Source: Echinarachnius parma (lineage: Eukaryota; Echinodermata; Echinoidea; Clypeasteroida; Echinarachniidae). Taken from it: DNA of 64,000 nt. The stretch's first letter is position 1, and each line of letters opens with the position of its first letter. The stretch lies in the NCBI GenBank assembly GCA_037951105.1, contig JBAMJV010008861.1, forward strand, positions 1 to 64,000, written 5' to 3'. A program made the position numbers and the translations under genes. Shown here one piece after another: positions 54,301 through 64,000 of the stretch. Under the pieces are notes generated by a model. That model saw nothing but the letters and a program-made list of their open reading frames with translations. It searched no databases and had not been told where the DNA came from.

Positions 54301-56740
54301 GAAAGCAAAAACATGATCTTAATGCACCTGTTATTGATCGATGTCCGATATCATGGGATCTTCTTCCTCATTCTAGAACTTGTAATAATCTGCAGACTGA
54401 TACTACACGATCTGCAATAATAATCGCCCGTTTGGAATACCCGACCGTGGCCTTATAGTTTGTCGCCCGCTCATCCTTTTTCCAGCGAAAACGGATTAAT
54501 TACGTAGTACGCCAGTTTCGGGCGATGCTGGGATGCAGCGGACCTTTTGCCATGTTTGCGACTTGCTCTTTCGGGTATGATCGGCCTCTTCTTGAGCGAT
54601 CAGACTAGCAGGCAATCTAAATCAGCCTGTCAGCAGTGGACTGATCAGATCAGTCCACTCTCGCATTCTATAGCAACTAGTGTTGAAATAATTTCTGACT
54701 AAGTAAGTAACATTCCTTAGGTAAAGTTACTATCGGTTCATACAGATTTTCTTTTTTCGGTTGTTCTTCACATCACATCGATGGTCGTGCAGTGGGACAA
54801 CATCCCCTTGTAGTAATTGGTACTAGTGGACGGAATATTCAGTCATAGCCTCACAAACCTTCGTACAGAAACGATTCGGGCGACTCTATTGAATTGAGTT
54901 TAAATATATATTCTTGACCAACTACTACGTAACCCGAATATGTTACCTTCACAATTTACAGAAATTGGTATCTCATATACTTGTACGGGCTTACAGGTCA
55001 CAGACTTTGTCGTGTTTCTTCATGTTCAATAAATGACAGTAAGGCGACATTCTTCAATGATTTGTTAAAGACGACGTTAACTATAAGTAGTATAAGTACC
55101 GTCCGAAAGATAAGACCATGGAATTAGGAGGTCTTGATAAGACAGTCAAAATATTCGCATATAATACATTGAATAGAGAACTTGTGTGTTATCCACTCAT
55201 TTTTGGACGTATTTTTGGCCCAGTTCAGCGAGATGAACAATAATTGTTACTTGGATTCGGCTAATAGAATAGCAGAAACACAACCATGAGACAAGATGAA
55301 GAAGCCCTCTATTCATTGTTCGTCATTTTGACCAAATAAATTTGGCCAGCTCTAATCACCATACTATTATTGCAACCATATTGAAATCATCCATGTGACA
55401 TCATTGAATAAACTTCTCTTGTATGCCACGGGGAAAGTCTCAGGAGTAGAAAAATAACACACAGAATTCTTCGTTTTACGAATCTGGGATATGTATTCTA
55501 TATTTTAAGCAGTCGTACGGCAAATCCCTGACCACGCCAATCAGTCAATCTGATATGCCTGACCTAGTACAGCATAGTTCTTGTGATTATTGGCATGCAT
55601 AGTATAACCTGCATGTTTGTTCAGCGGTAAAATTGACGTTGCCTAAATTAGCTAACAGTTTTTAATCCGCCATACTCCGGTCAAGGAGCGAGGGTTACCC
55701 CTATAATAGCTAACATGATGAGCGAGAGCATGCGCAGATGGAAGCTTGTAAATCGCATCGACTGATTATCCTTTTTTACGTTGTAAGATCAATGTCACTC
55801 CGCGAATTGGAGGATTTAAGCCACACATTGTTCAGGCAAGCTCTAAGATTGTATTTTCGTTCATATAGGACAATAATCTTGCAACCTATGTATTTTGCCT
55901 TGCAAAAGGCGGACAGTATCTTAAGTTTAGAAACGTGAAGATAAACAAGACAAGACATATGTATATTCATAATAACTTTCTTTACCTTTCGCCAACGTCT
56001 ATCGAGGTCAAAGAGATTGACTTGCTCCAATTTATTGCGATTATTTGTGGACAACAGGAAGAAAAAAAGCAAACAGACGAATTTAGGGGGATCATTGTAC
56101 CTCTGATGATAGTAGTTCAGTCATCGTAATGAACTATTCTGTGACATGCTTTCTGTTCATGTCAAGGCCTATAGCTATAGAATATTTCGGGTCAACTTCT
56201 GTATCTTACTTTGAACATGCTAACCCTCTGAATGCTTGTACGAGTGTTATGTAATATAATTCTTAAATTATGCAAATAATATGAAGTATAATTGGAATTC
56301 TATTAATAATAATGAAGTACAAGTAGAAGAGGGTCCCACCCTGTGACACTTTGGTGTTACCCACCCATTATACACGGGCACAGAAGTTGACATGATTGGC
56401 AAAATATGGTTTTGCAATGTCCTATATCTATATTATAAAATGGTGTTTGGACTTAGTGGTATTTTTCAGCGCATTTTGGATATTTGAGATGGAAGGTGCG
56501 CTATATTATCATTAATGTTATTATCACTGATGGTACAGTGAGACTGCATACCGGTAAATATTTATTTGAATTATTCGCTTAAACCTGTGAAAAGATGAAT
56601 ACCTATTGAGAGCGTGCCCCTTTATAGGCGCGATAGCGAAGTAGCGAACTCCAGTCGTTGGAATTTTAACTACTTTGAACACCTTTTGTGATAATGCACT
56701 GTCCGAGACACTCGGAAATGCTAACCCTCTTCTACTTGTA

Positions 56741-57838
56741 CTTCATAATTATGAATAGAATTCCAATTATACTTCATATTATTTGCATAATTTAAGAATT
56801 ATAACATGTATACTGCCTTCTGTTAGATAAATAACTAGAGAACCATTTCAGAGCGATACCCCTCACTCCATAATGTTCCAATTTACACAACAAGATTGAG
56901 TGGTCTAGAGTGTCTTGAGATTTTGCGTGTAATCCATTGCCAAAATCTGTACAAACAATTTGTATATGTGGGATAGTGGGAAACGTAACAGAGTAATGTA
57001 GTTATCCGAATTAAAAACGAATATTGACAGGAAATTCGCATTTTTGTATGAGGTTACATTGACAGGAATATTTAATTCTGATAATGCTGGATTTTTTTGT
57101 AAAATATCTGTTTGACTTCGTTGGTGTGGAATTTGTTTATATTGGACAGTACGTGTACATCGCATATTGTTTAGGGACATTTTAATTTCTGTATAATATA
57201 ATATATAATGATGACTTCATCGGTGTTGTTTCTGTTAAAATGCATATTTCACTATTATTTTTACTTTACAGAATGCGACAATACGAATCGAAAAAAATGA
57301 CATGTGGTTTTGTGAATGTTAATACAATTATGGTTTAATGTACTGAATGTTGATAATAATTTGATATGTTACTGTATACTTTAATTTATAAATTGTTAAA
57401 AACCCTTTCTCCTGTCATTTGGTGTAGTATTATATTCTTTCAAAAGAAATAACCCGTACATTAAAAACAATATTTGTTAGTATAGTTTGTACGTTAAAAA
57501 CAAACAAATAATTGAACAAACATGTAGTTGTATTTATATGATGTTTGTTTAGAATATAATTACGTAAGTATTGTGTAGAGCATTATTTTGTATAAACCTA
57601 CTATGCAATATGAGTATACAAAAAAGAGTGTCTGGCTAATTATAGAAACAACCATTTAAGAATTAAGGGAAAGGAATAAGAGTATAGACCGGAGTCGGTG
57701 GGAGGTCTATCACAGCAGGAACATGCACATATAAACAGTGTGCAACATAATTATACAATCAAAGTTATTCGATACTAATTTAGATAAAGCATCAGCAGGT
57801 GTGGGTTTTGAATGACAGTGCAACTGATAACTAATTAA
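56741..57838. other. Intergenic AT-rich, nothing recognised
   Basis: Only short chance frames; no exon borders or repeats matched. Confidence 0.4.
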
Positions 57839-57980
57839 AGGGTACCACCACCCAAAAATAATATTCTTGTTATAGAAAAGTAACATCTTTAGTATTCCAT
57901 TCCTTCAATAAGTTCACAAACATATGTTTTCAGAAAAAAATATATAATTGGAAAACGCATCACCATTCTCAACCATGCGT
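57839..57980 (-). repeat. Interspersed repeat, inverted copy of 34355-34500
   Basis: AGGGTACCACCACCC, AAGTAACATCTTTAGTATTCC, AAGTTCACAAACATATG and TATATAATTGGAAAACGCATCA complement the 34.4-kb copy. Confidence 0.82.
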
Positions 57981-58769
57981 TCATGCGGTCTGAATGCGAA
58001 GACTATAATGTGCGCAGAGCCATGAGCGCTCTGTGCAGAGCGAACGAATCATCCGGGATTCTATTGACGTACGCGTGAATAACATTGGCGCACTCGCAAA
58101 TATTTGGCCCATATGGAACCAGGAAATAGCCGTGGTTCCGTAAGTGGTGGAAATTAATTGCTCTATTTATGAATTACACAACCCTTTGCAAAATGTTGGG
58201 TATCTATTCGATATCACAAAACGGTACCAAAACATATAATAATGTGTTGTCCTTTGCCTGGTGGTCCCCTTTAACTCTAAACTCTAAACAAAATGTCAAC
58301 ACTTCAGGTATACCGGATCTTTTTTTGTTTAAAATATTTGAAAGTTGTACTTAATAACCACTGAATTTACATCATAAAAGTAACTTGTAGTTGCTAATAT
58401 GTTCAAAAACATTTTTGCCACGATGTCGTACATGTAAATGTCATGGAATTATGCCGTGGCAGATTTTTTATGAATTAATAGAAGAATCATCAACCTGAAG
58501 ATGTCATTAAAACCTTTTTATGAGGTTCAAGTGTGTTTGTTTTGAGATATCAATAGAAGTAAATCAATATATAAACGAACTGAACAATCGGAAGGGATCA
58601 AAGCTGTCATATAATAAACGTTTTTATCTAACCCATAATAAGCAAATACAAAATAAAAATGTAAACAAATACTATTGGTTTGAATAACCGTGTACGCGTG
58701 TTGGGTTGTTTTCACGCTCGATATACATGAACTATATAATGGTAAGAACTACATCAACTCCCGACACCT

Positions 58770-58975
58770 ACATCCACGCCTCCGCTTCTTAGACCCCCCC
58801 CCCCCCCCCCCCCCCATTCGAAGTTGGCTGAGGCTAACCCCCAATCCTAAGATCCCCGTTTTGAAGCACAACCCCTCCCCTCACCTCCTCTCCTTACACC
58901 CCTGTTTCGAATTTGGCTGAGGCACACCCCGCCAAATGATAATTCGAGTACCCTCCGAGGGAGCACCCCTGGTAC
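58770..58975. repeat. Poly-C repeat
   Basis: A 21-C run at about 58795-58815 between TTCGAAGTTGGCTGAGGC and, later, TTCGAATTTGGCTGAGGC; short CT-rich repeat of the G-tract class. Confidence 0.6.
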
Positions 58976-59079
58976 CTACTCCAACCATCCGATGCTGTTC
59001 AGGGTAATAGTTGAGCAACTTTTAGATTTACATCCCCGGTATCCGTTTATCGGGCTCTATACTTCGAGCGCTAGTTCTG

Positions 59080-59300
59080 GTCACACTGAACTTTAGTCAC
59101 TTAAACTTGTAAGATACATTACAAACTAGTGATTATAACTCAACTGTATCTAGAATGGTAGAAAATGATATACAAACGGCTAAGTTAGAAGGCTGTTTTC
59201 ATTCCCAAAGCAGTCGTTAACACAAGCGGGCTCCCTCTAGACAACTGGCAGTTTCAACCATTACTTTTCAAAAGTGTGAATGCGATGTTTGTTACCATAA
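59080..59300. repeat. Diverged family-1 MITE relic
   Basis: ACTTTAGTCACTTAAACTTG, ATTACAAACTAGTGATTATAACTC, ATACAAACGGCTAAGT and GTTTCAACCATTA..TGTGAATGCGATGTTTG follow the order of 1470-1660. Confidence 0.6.
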
Positions 59301-59952
59301 AGATTCAGTATAGAGATTATCTAGAATATATAAAATCCATTTTGGTATATTTTTGAAAATCCGTAAGCATTATAAACATTTCTTACATCATCGAATGATT
59401 GTGAGCAGGTGAGGGCAAACAATATCCCTAAGAATGTATCCAATTAAATGATCATTATGATAGCAAATGTAGTGAGAAAGACCTTATTCTTTGTTGAAAT
59501 ATAATATTGGAATTGTAAACGGTAAATGACGATATAAGAAGAAATGTTATATATATGACGTTAAATGTACGCTGTTTTTTAAAAATTAGTTAGGGTTAGT
59601 TATACTTAATTTCAGATCTGTGGGCAAATTATTGTATTATCAGTACAGTTTAGTGATTTGAATGGGCCGAGTCTTTTCAGTTGCCGATAGTGCTGGAGGT
59701 GCATTTTACTTTGATATTCGTTTGCGACATCTTTATTAAGCAGTTAAATCTGTCAATGATATGTTGGTGTTATATATTCAATAAATGGCTTGGACAGTAT
59801 CTTTGTGAAAGTTGGTGCCTCTATTCGATCGCGAATTAATTGATGTTGTGAAATGTGTCACGAATACAATTGACATCACGAAAAGGTAAATAATAACAGT
59901 ACAATCATTTTCAACTTTAAAATATGAAGGGTACTTTTGTCAGTGTAAAATA

Positions 59953-60300
59953 ATGAAACATAATGCTACTACATGCCTTACATTCATTTCAATTACATGT
60001 AGCATTATCAATGTGAAAGTGCATCGGACTTACATTTTTCAAATAGAAAATTTAAATAATGAATATATTGTTAAAGTTGATCTCTCAATCACATTAAACT
60101 ATACAAAGATCATAAAAATACATTATTTGAAAATGTCCTTTGACATCTCCAAATTCATCATTTATACTGTCTTGACCAGAAATATTTTTATTTGGATCTC
60201 TGGCAATACTCACAGACCAATTCATTTTTATGCACAATGGTTTTCATGTAAAAGTTACCACATAGAAAACACCGAAATCGGAAACGTTTACCAAAAGTGA
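59953..60300 (+). other. Unassigned 115-codon open frame
   Basis: An AT-rich frame with Ile/Thr/Asn-heavy composition and no domain, signal or exon border that I recognise. It lies next to the Ig3 pseudo-exon. Probably a chance frame. Confidence 0.2.
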
Positions 60301-60399
60301 GTACAATTTGTACAACCGTTTAGCGCAAGGCCTGCCACCTGATGACGTAAAGGCAGCTGATTGGTCGAATAGGTCCTGAAGAAGATCGGATGGCTTTGG

Positions 60400-60850
60400 G
60401 ACGATCGTTGATATGTAAATATTTGTTTTAATAATATGTTGGCGCGGACTTATGCTGTGAAGTATGATTAGGCTACCAACTAGTTAGACGTTAGTGGGAA
60501 AGGATTCTTTGAACAAGTCGATTCTCATTACGCAGTAAGGTGGAACTAGTATTTGTTTACAACTAATATTATTTCGATTTATTCATGGACTGGACCCAAT
60601 TACGTATTTGAAGTGCATGTGTATAATTAATTTTAAACTCGATAATCTGTATAATGTGATCATCTAGCTCGGTTAACGTAAACTGGTCAAATGATGAGTT
60701 GGATTCATCCTATTTTTACCACTGGAGTCGACGCTTGGTCATCAGGTCATACTGGCTGGCCGTGAGAAAGTCACGTGAGGTTTTTCATCCCTTCTGTCAG
60801 GTAATCCGTTTGCATCATAAATGCAATGTTAGTCCTTTACTTAATAAAAC
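60400..60850 (-). pseudogene. Decayed copy of the four-Ig receptor exon 4 (Ig3) and flanks
   Basis: Aligns by eye with 13861-14290: shared blocks include the intron stretch GTTGATATG..ATTTGTTT, the block GAACAAGTCGAT.TCTCATTACGC, CATGGACTGG.CC.A.TACGTATTTGA.GTGCA, and TTTTTCATCCCTTCTG. The exon is broken by indels (one in the region of the core Trp) and its donor block is rewritten, so it cannot encode an Ig domain. It shows that a second receptor copy once stood to the right. Confidence 0.75.
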
Positions 60851-61459
60851 GTTGATCACATGTCCATGGAATTCGCTGTCTAAATGGTTTCTTCTGAAGG
60901 GGGAAAAAACGTTTGGTAACCGTTATCATTAGCCATGGATAAATAAACTAACATTGTATTAACATTTGTATATGTACGGAAGCATCTTTACCCCACCTTA
61001 CCAGTAGGATATCAAGGTATATTCTTAAATATGCAATTATATCTTAGTGTAACTACAGTTATCTCGAAAATGTAAATGTGGTTTCAGATGGTGCAATTAC
61101 ACAATTGTAATTAGTCAGAAGATCCGTGGTCTACAATTTCCATTAAGCCGCATTTAACGATTCAGCAGCGGATTTCATTTTGATTAGAGTTCATCGAAGC
61201 AAATGTTTACTCCCTACTTCATAATATTCTTCGTGTTAAAAACAATTGTTAACATATAAATACAAAATAAAGATTATCATGTCTTAGATGTCATACATTG
61301 TAAGCACAAATAATTTACGTGGTTGTGAATTTTTGTGTTAGAAGGTGCCTTATAGTATTTTTAGCGAGGTAGAGAACTAGAAGAATGAACTCAAAAGCAC
61401 ATAATGTTCAAAACAACTTTTGTTTTTATCATAATCTGTTTAAAACTGGCTGACATAAT

Positions 61460-61610
61460 CTATACAAGTCATAGGCGCCGGAAGTGGGGAGGGGGGGGGG
61501 GGGGGGGGGGGGGCCAGGGAGGGGGCGGCCGCCCCCCAATCCAAAAAGTGTGGGGGGGGGGGGCAAAACGCAATTTGGCCCCCACCCCTGCCAAATGTTG
61601 TTTTTTTAAG
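61460..61610. repeat. Poly-G repeat (GGCGCCGGAAGTGGGG)
   Basis: G run about 61489-61512, then GGGCGGCCGCCCCCCAATCC, a second G run at 61551 and GGCCCCCACCCCTGCC. Explains the proline/glycine frames on both strands. Confidence 0.7.
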
Positions 61611-61792
61611 AATGGGATAGACACAATCAAATGTATGAGCTAACGTTTCAAAAACTAGTTTATACAACCATTTTCAATTTTCGCTGCGCGCTTCGTGCGC
61701 GACAGATTATCTCAGTTTGTTGTAAACATCCAATGAGAGCATAGACATTCTATTATTTTTTTGTTTAACTCGGATTCTAAATTTCCTTCACA

Positions 61793-62458
61793 GGTATAGC
61801 ATGAAGTGCACCAAATTGCACCATTTCAAGTATATAAATGCAAAATCTTCCCCGTGGGAGGGGGATACCCCCTCCCAAACATTCCCCTGTGGATCTGCCC
61901 AAGCCCTCGGTCGCTTCGCTCCCTCGGGATTCATTATTGGCTGCCTGTAGGCCATGTTGTTGGATCATACATGCGCCATATGGTTTATGTTGGAACTGTG
62001 TATGACACTAAATGCAATATGTATGTGTGCGTTTGGGTGCATATTTATTAGTGCGTCAATTATTTGTTTTCTTCGTGAAAAATATATCAAATCATAACAC
62101 GCTTTCCCAGATACAGTTAATCTTAAGCCCGAATTTCATATCTAGGTATGCACTAGAGTGCACAATTTCAAGTCCATAAATGCAAAATCTTTCCTTACCG
62201 TGGGAGGGGGATACCCCCTCCCAAACCCTCCCCTCCCTCCCTGCCCAGCCCTCAGGCACTTCTCTCCCTCGGGCCTCATTATTGGCTGTGTGTTACATAA
62301 TGTTACATAATTATGGTTATGTTGTTGTGTGTGTGTTTTGTGTTACATATTAATTAGTGTGTCAATTATTTGTATTCTACGTGAAAAATATTTTAAAACT
62401 TTCTGGTTGATCAAATCATATCACGCTTTTCCAAATTCAGCAGAATTTCTTATCTAGG
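61793..62458. repeat. Two tandem copies of a ~330-350 bp unit
   Basis: CATTTCAAGTATATAAATGC / CAATTTCAAGTCCATAAATGC, GTGGGAGGGGGATACCCCCTCCC, GAGGGA-type CTCCCTCGG, CATTATTGGCTG and GTGTCAATTATTTGT recur in order; each copy ends TCTAGGTATGCAC. Confidence 0.84.
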
Positions 62459-62605
62459 TATGCACACATTTGAAAGCATTAAAACCTATTTACATTAACA
62501 ACAGCAACAAAAACACACATAGAGGAAGAGAAATGAAAGCAAGATTTACAATATGAACCATTCAAACAATTTGTTAATGCAAGAAAATCGAAAGGGGTGC
62601 CATAC

Positions 62606-62935
62606 AAATAAATAACAATTGCACACCAGATAATCTATTTTTTCATAACTAATTATTCAAAAATTATTGAAGATCGAATGGTCTGTATAAAATAATCATA
62701 CCATGATACCTAAACAAATAAATAACCATTGCGCACCAGATAATCTTTTTTTTTCATTAGTAATATTCAAAAATTATGGAAGATCGAATTGTCTTTATAA
62801 AAAAAATCATACCGTAATACCTATTAAAATGAATAACAATTGCACACCAGATAATCTAGTTTTTGCATAAGTAATTATTCAAAATTTATGGAAGATCGAA
62901 TGGTCTGTCTGACATAATCATAACATTATACCTTA
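62606..62935. repeat. Three tandem copies of a ~111-bp unit
   Basis: ATAACAATTGCACACCAGAT..TTATTCAAAAATTATTGAAGATCGAATGGTCTGTATAAAATAATCATACC repeats at about 62608, 62718 and 62829. Confidence 0.85.
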
Positions 62936-63585
62936 ACAAATTTATCAATACATTGAAATAGATACACAACAGTTGAGAGTCTACGAGGTAAAACACATTA
63001 ATATTCACAATTAACATTGAATAGTTACATTATTAAAAGTAATATAAAATTATTCAGATCAATATATTTTGTCCATACTTCTGTCCTGAGTTCTTAAATA
63101 ATATTTAGATAAATCCAGTATATCCAGAGGTGAAATAATTACAATTTATTGTAAAATAGATATTAATAATACGATTTAAATCAGGAACGCTTTGCATTAA
63201 GTTTTAATATTTCCATAACTAGGGAGAAATCTGATTTAAAAAAATCTAATCCATTTCATTATCATGTTACCATAAGTCAAACAGCAAAAGTGTTAATTGT
63301 TCTAGGGATATAGGATGCCTCCGATTTGTTAAGAAATTACCAGAGATGTCAATAGAAAGAGAAAAAAAAAAGGAGCAAAGATAATAGCTGGTGCACGATA
63401 AACATTAATTCGAACAAATATAATCATGAAGATTTGTTGTAAAGTAAAGGGGGAATAGAAATAAGAATTCGTACGTAAGACATATTGAAAGGGAAAACAA
63501 ACACACTATACCTATACAAAATATGAATTAATGGCAGCTTTGTACCAGACTCCGCTAACCACCATTTTGTTTGTCTTGTTAGTAA
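62936..63585. other. AT-rich non-coding, nothing recognised
   Basis: No exon or repeat match seen. Confidence 0.4.
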
Positions 63586-63589
63586 TGTA

Positions 63590-63650
63590 TGCATGTGTGT
63601 GTGTGTGTTGTGTGTGTGTGTGTGTGCGTGTGTGCGTGTGTGTGTGTTGC
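63590..63650. repeat. (TG)n microsatellite
   Basis: Interrupted TGTGTG tract with TGTGCG variants. Confidence 0.9.
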
Positions 63651-64000
63651 GTGACCCAAAGATGGGAATTGTTTTTCCCTGTTTACTTTAGTTTTTGTCC
63701 CTTTCTTTCCCCTTTTTAAACAATTTTTTTCTTTATTCTATGTCAATATTGTGATTCAGTATGACTAGATATTTTATTTTGTATCATTTGTAAACATAAT
63801 GTTTTAGTTACAGATTTTTTAGACATGTTTAAATATGTATAATTTGAAAACATAATTTTGTATTATTTATAAAAATGAAGACAATTATTACAAAACATCA
63901 CTTTCTGACAGATAAGCTTACCTTATAATTAACATTGTAGTCCTATCCCAACGTATTAATCTTCACGCCAAATTAGTATTGGTATAATGATCAAATTTAC

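Larger units (their letters stand above)
51735..56740. mobile_element. 5-kb element with ~150-bp inverted ends
   Basis: 51760-51910 (GGGTTAGCATTTCCGAGTGT to CTCAATAGGTATTCATCT) is complemented almost exactly at 56574-56730. A second fragment of the outer flank (GAATGCTTGTACGAGTGTTATGTAAT) lies at 56230. The body is GC-richer with broken frames, e.g. 51929 M-S-S-D-E-I-I-E-E-S-E-L-K-R stop. Inverted terminal repeats on a ~5-kb body fit a decayed DIRS-like or a DNA element; I cannot identify a recombinase or transposase. Confidence 0.68.

Noticed and set aside
62606-62935. CRISPR-like regular repeats
   Set aside because: Units of about 111 bp are directly adjacent with no unique spacers; an ordinary tandem repeat in a eukaryotic genome.

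Overview
This is an AT-rich, intron-rich, repeat-dense piece of animal nuclear genome. There are no operons or bacterial signals. Genes are split into small GT..AG exons separated by kilobases of transposon debris. A tRNA-headed SINE (about 53.94-54.30 kb), CR1/L2-like LINE remnants, many short TIR elements and poly-G/C tracts, together with phase-1 Ig and sushi exons, suggest a marine invertebrate. I lean towards a deuterostome such as an echinoderm or hemichordate, but that is inference.

The biological core is a head-to-head (divergent) pair of membrane-receptor genes. (1) On the minus strand, 27199 down to 7710, nine exons join in frame (2142 nt, 713 codons). They encode a signal peptide, four Ig domains (one exon each, all phase 1-1), one transmembrane helix and a long cytoplasmic tail with tyrosine motifs (Y597-EEI, Y645/Y647, Y697-LVP). 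(2) On the plus strand, 28379 to 48414, eleven exons join in frame (1656 nt, 551 codons). They encode a signal peptide, one V-like Ig domain, two sushi/CCP modules, one transmembrane helix, two short duplicated-looking tail exons ending in PLI-x, and a ~230-residue, probably helical intracellular region I cannot assign to a family. The two start codons are only about 1.2 kb apart.

The pair seems to be one unit of a locally duplicated family. A second copy of the plus-gene Ig exon (82 % identical over 94 residues) stands alone at 3005-3343. A decayed copy of the minus-gene third Ig exon lies at about 60.4-60.85 kb on the minus strand. Non-coding blocks near 4.3 kb and 59.6 kb also look related. 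This points to an expanding and decaying multigene IgSF receptor cluster of the kind used in immune or allorecognition systems; function is not shown by the sequence.

Layout: 0-7.7 kb, orphan Ig exon plus MITEs and G-tract repeats. 7.7-27.2 kb, minus receptor, whose 11-kb intron (14.3-25.3 kb) holds a 3.4-kb TIR element built of CAGTTAAAACC repeats, a LINE fragment, fold-backs and tandem duplications. 27.2-28.4 kb, shared upstream region. 28.4-48.4 kb, plus receptor, whose 6.3-kb first intron holds a tRNA-like element, a LINE RT relic, a 2.2-kb fold-back element and a ~400-600 bp tandem array. 48.4-64 kb, gene-poor: LINE, a 5-kb element with ~150-bp inverted ends, a SINE, the Ig pseudo-exon and tandem repeats.
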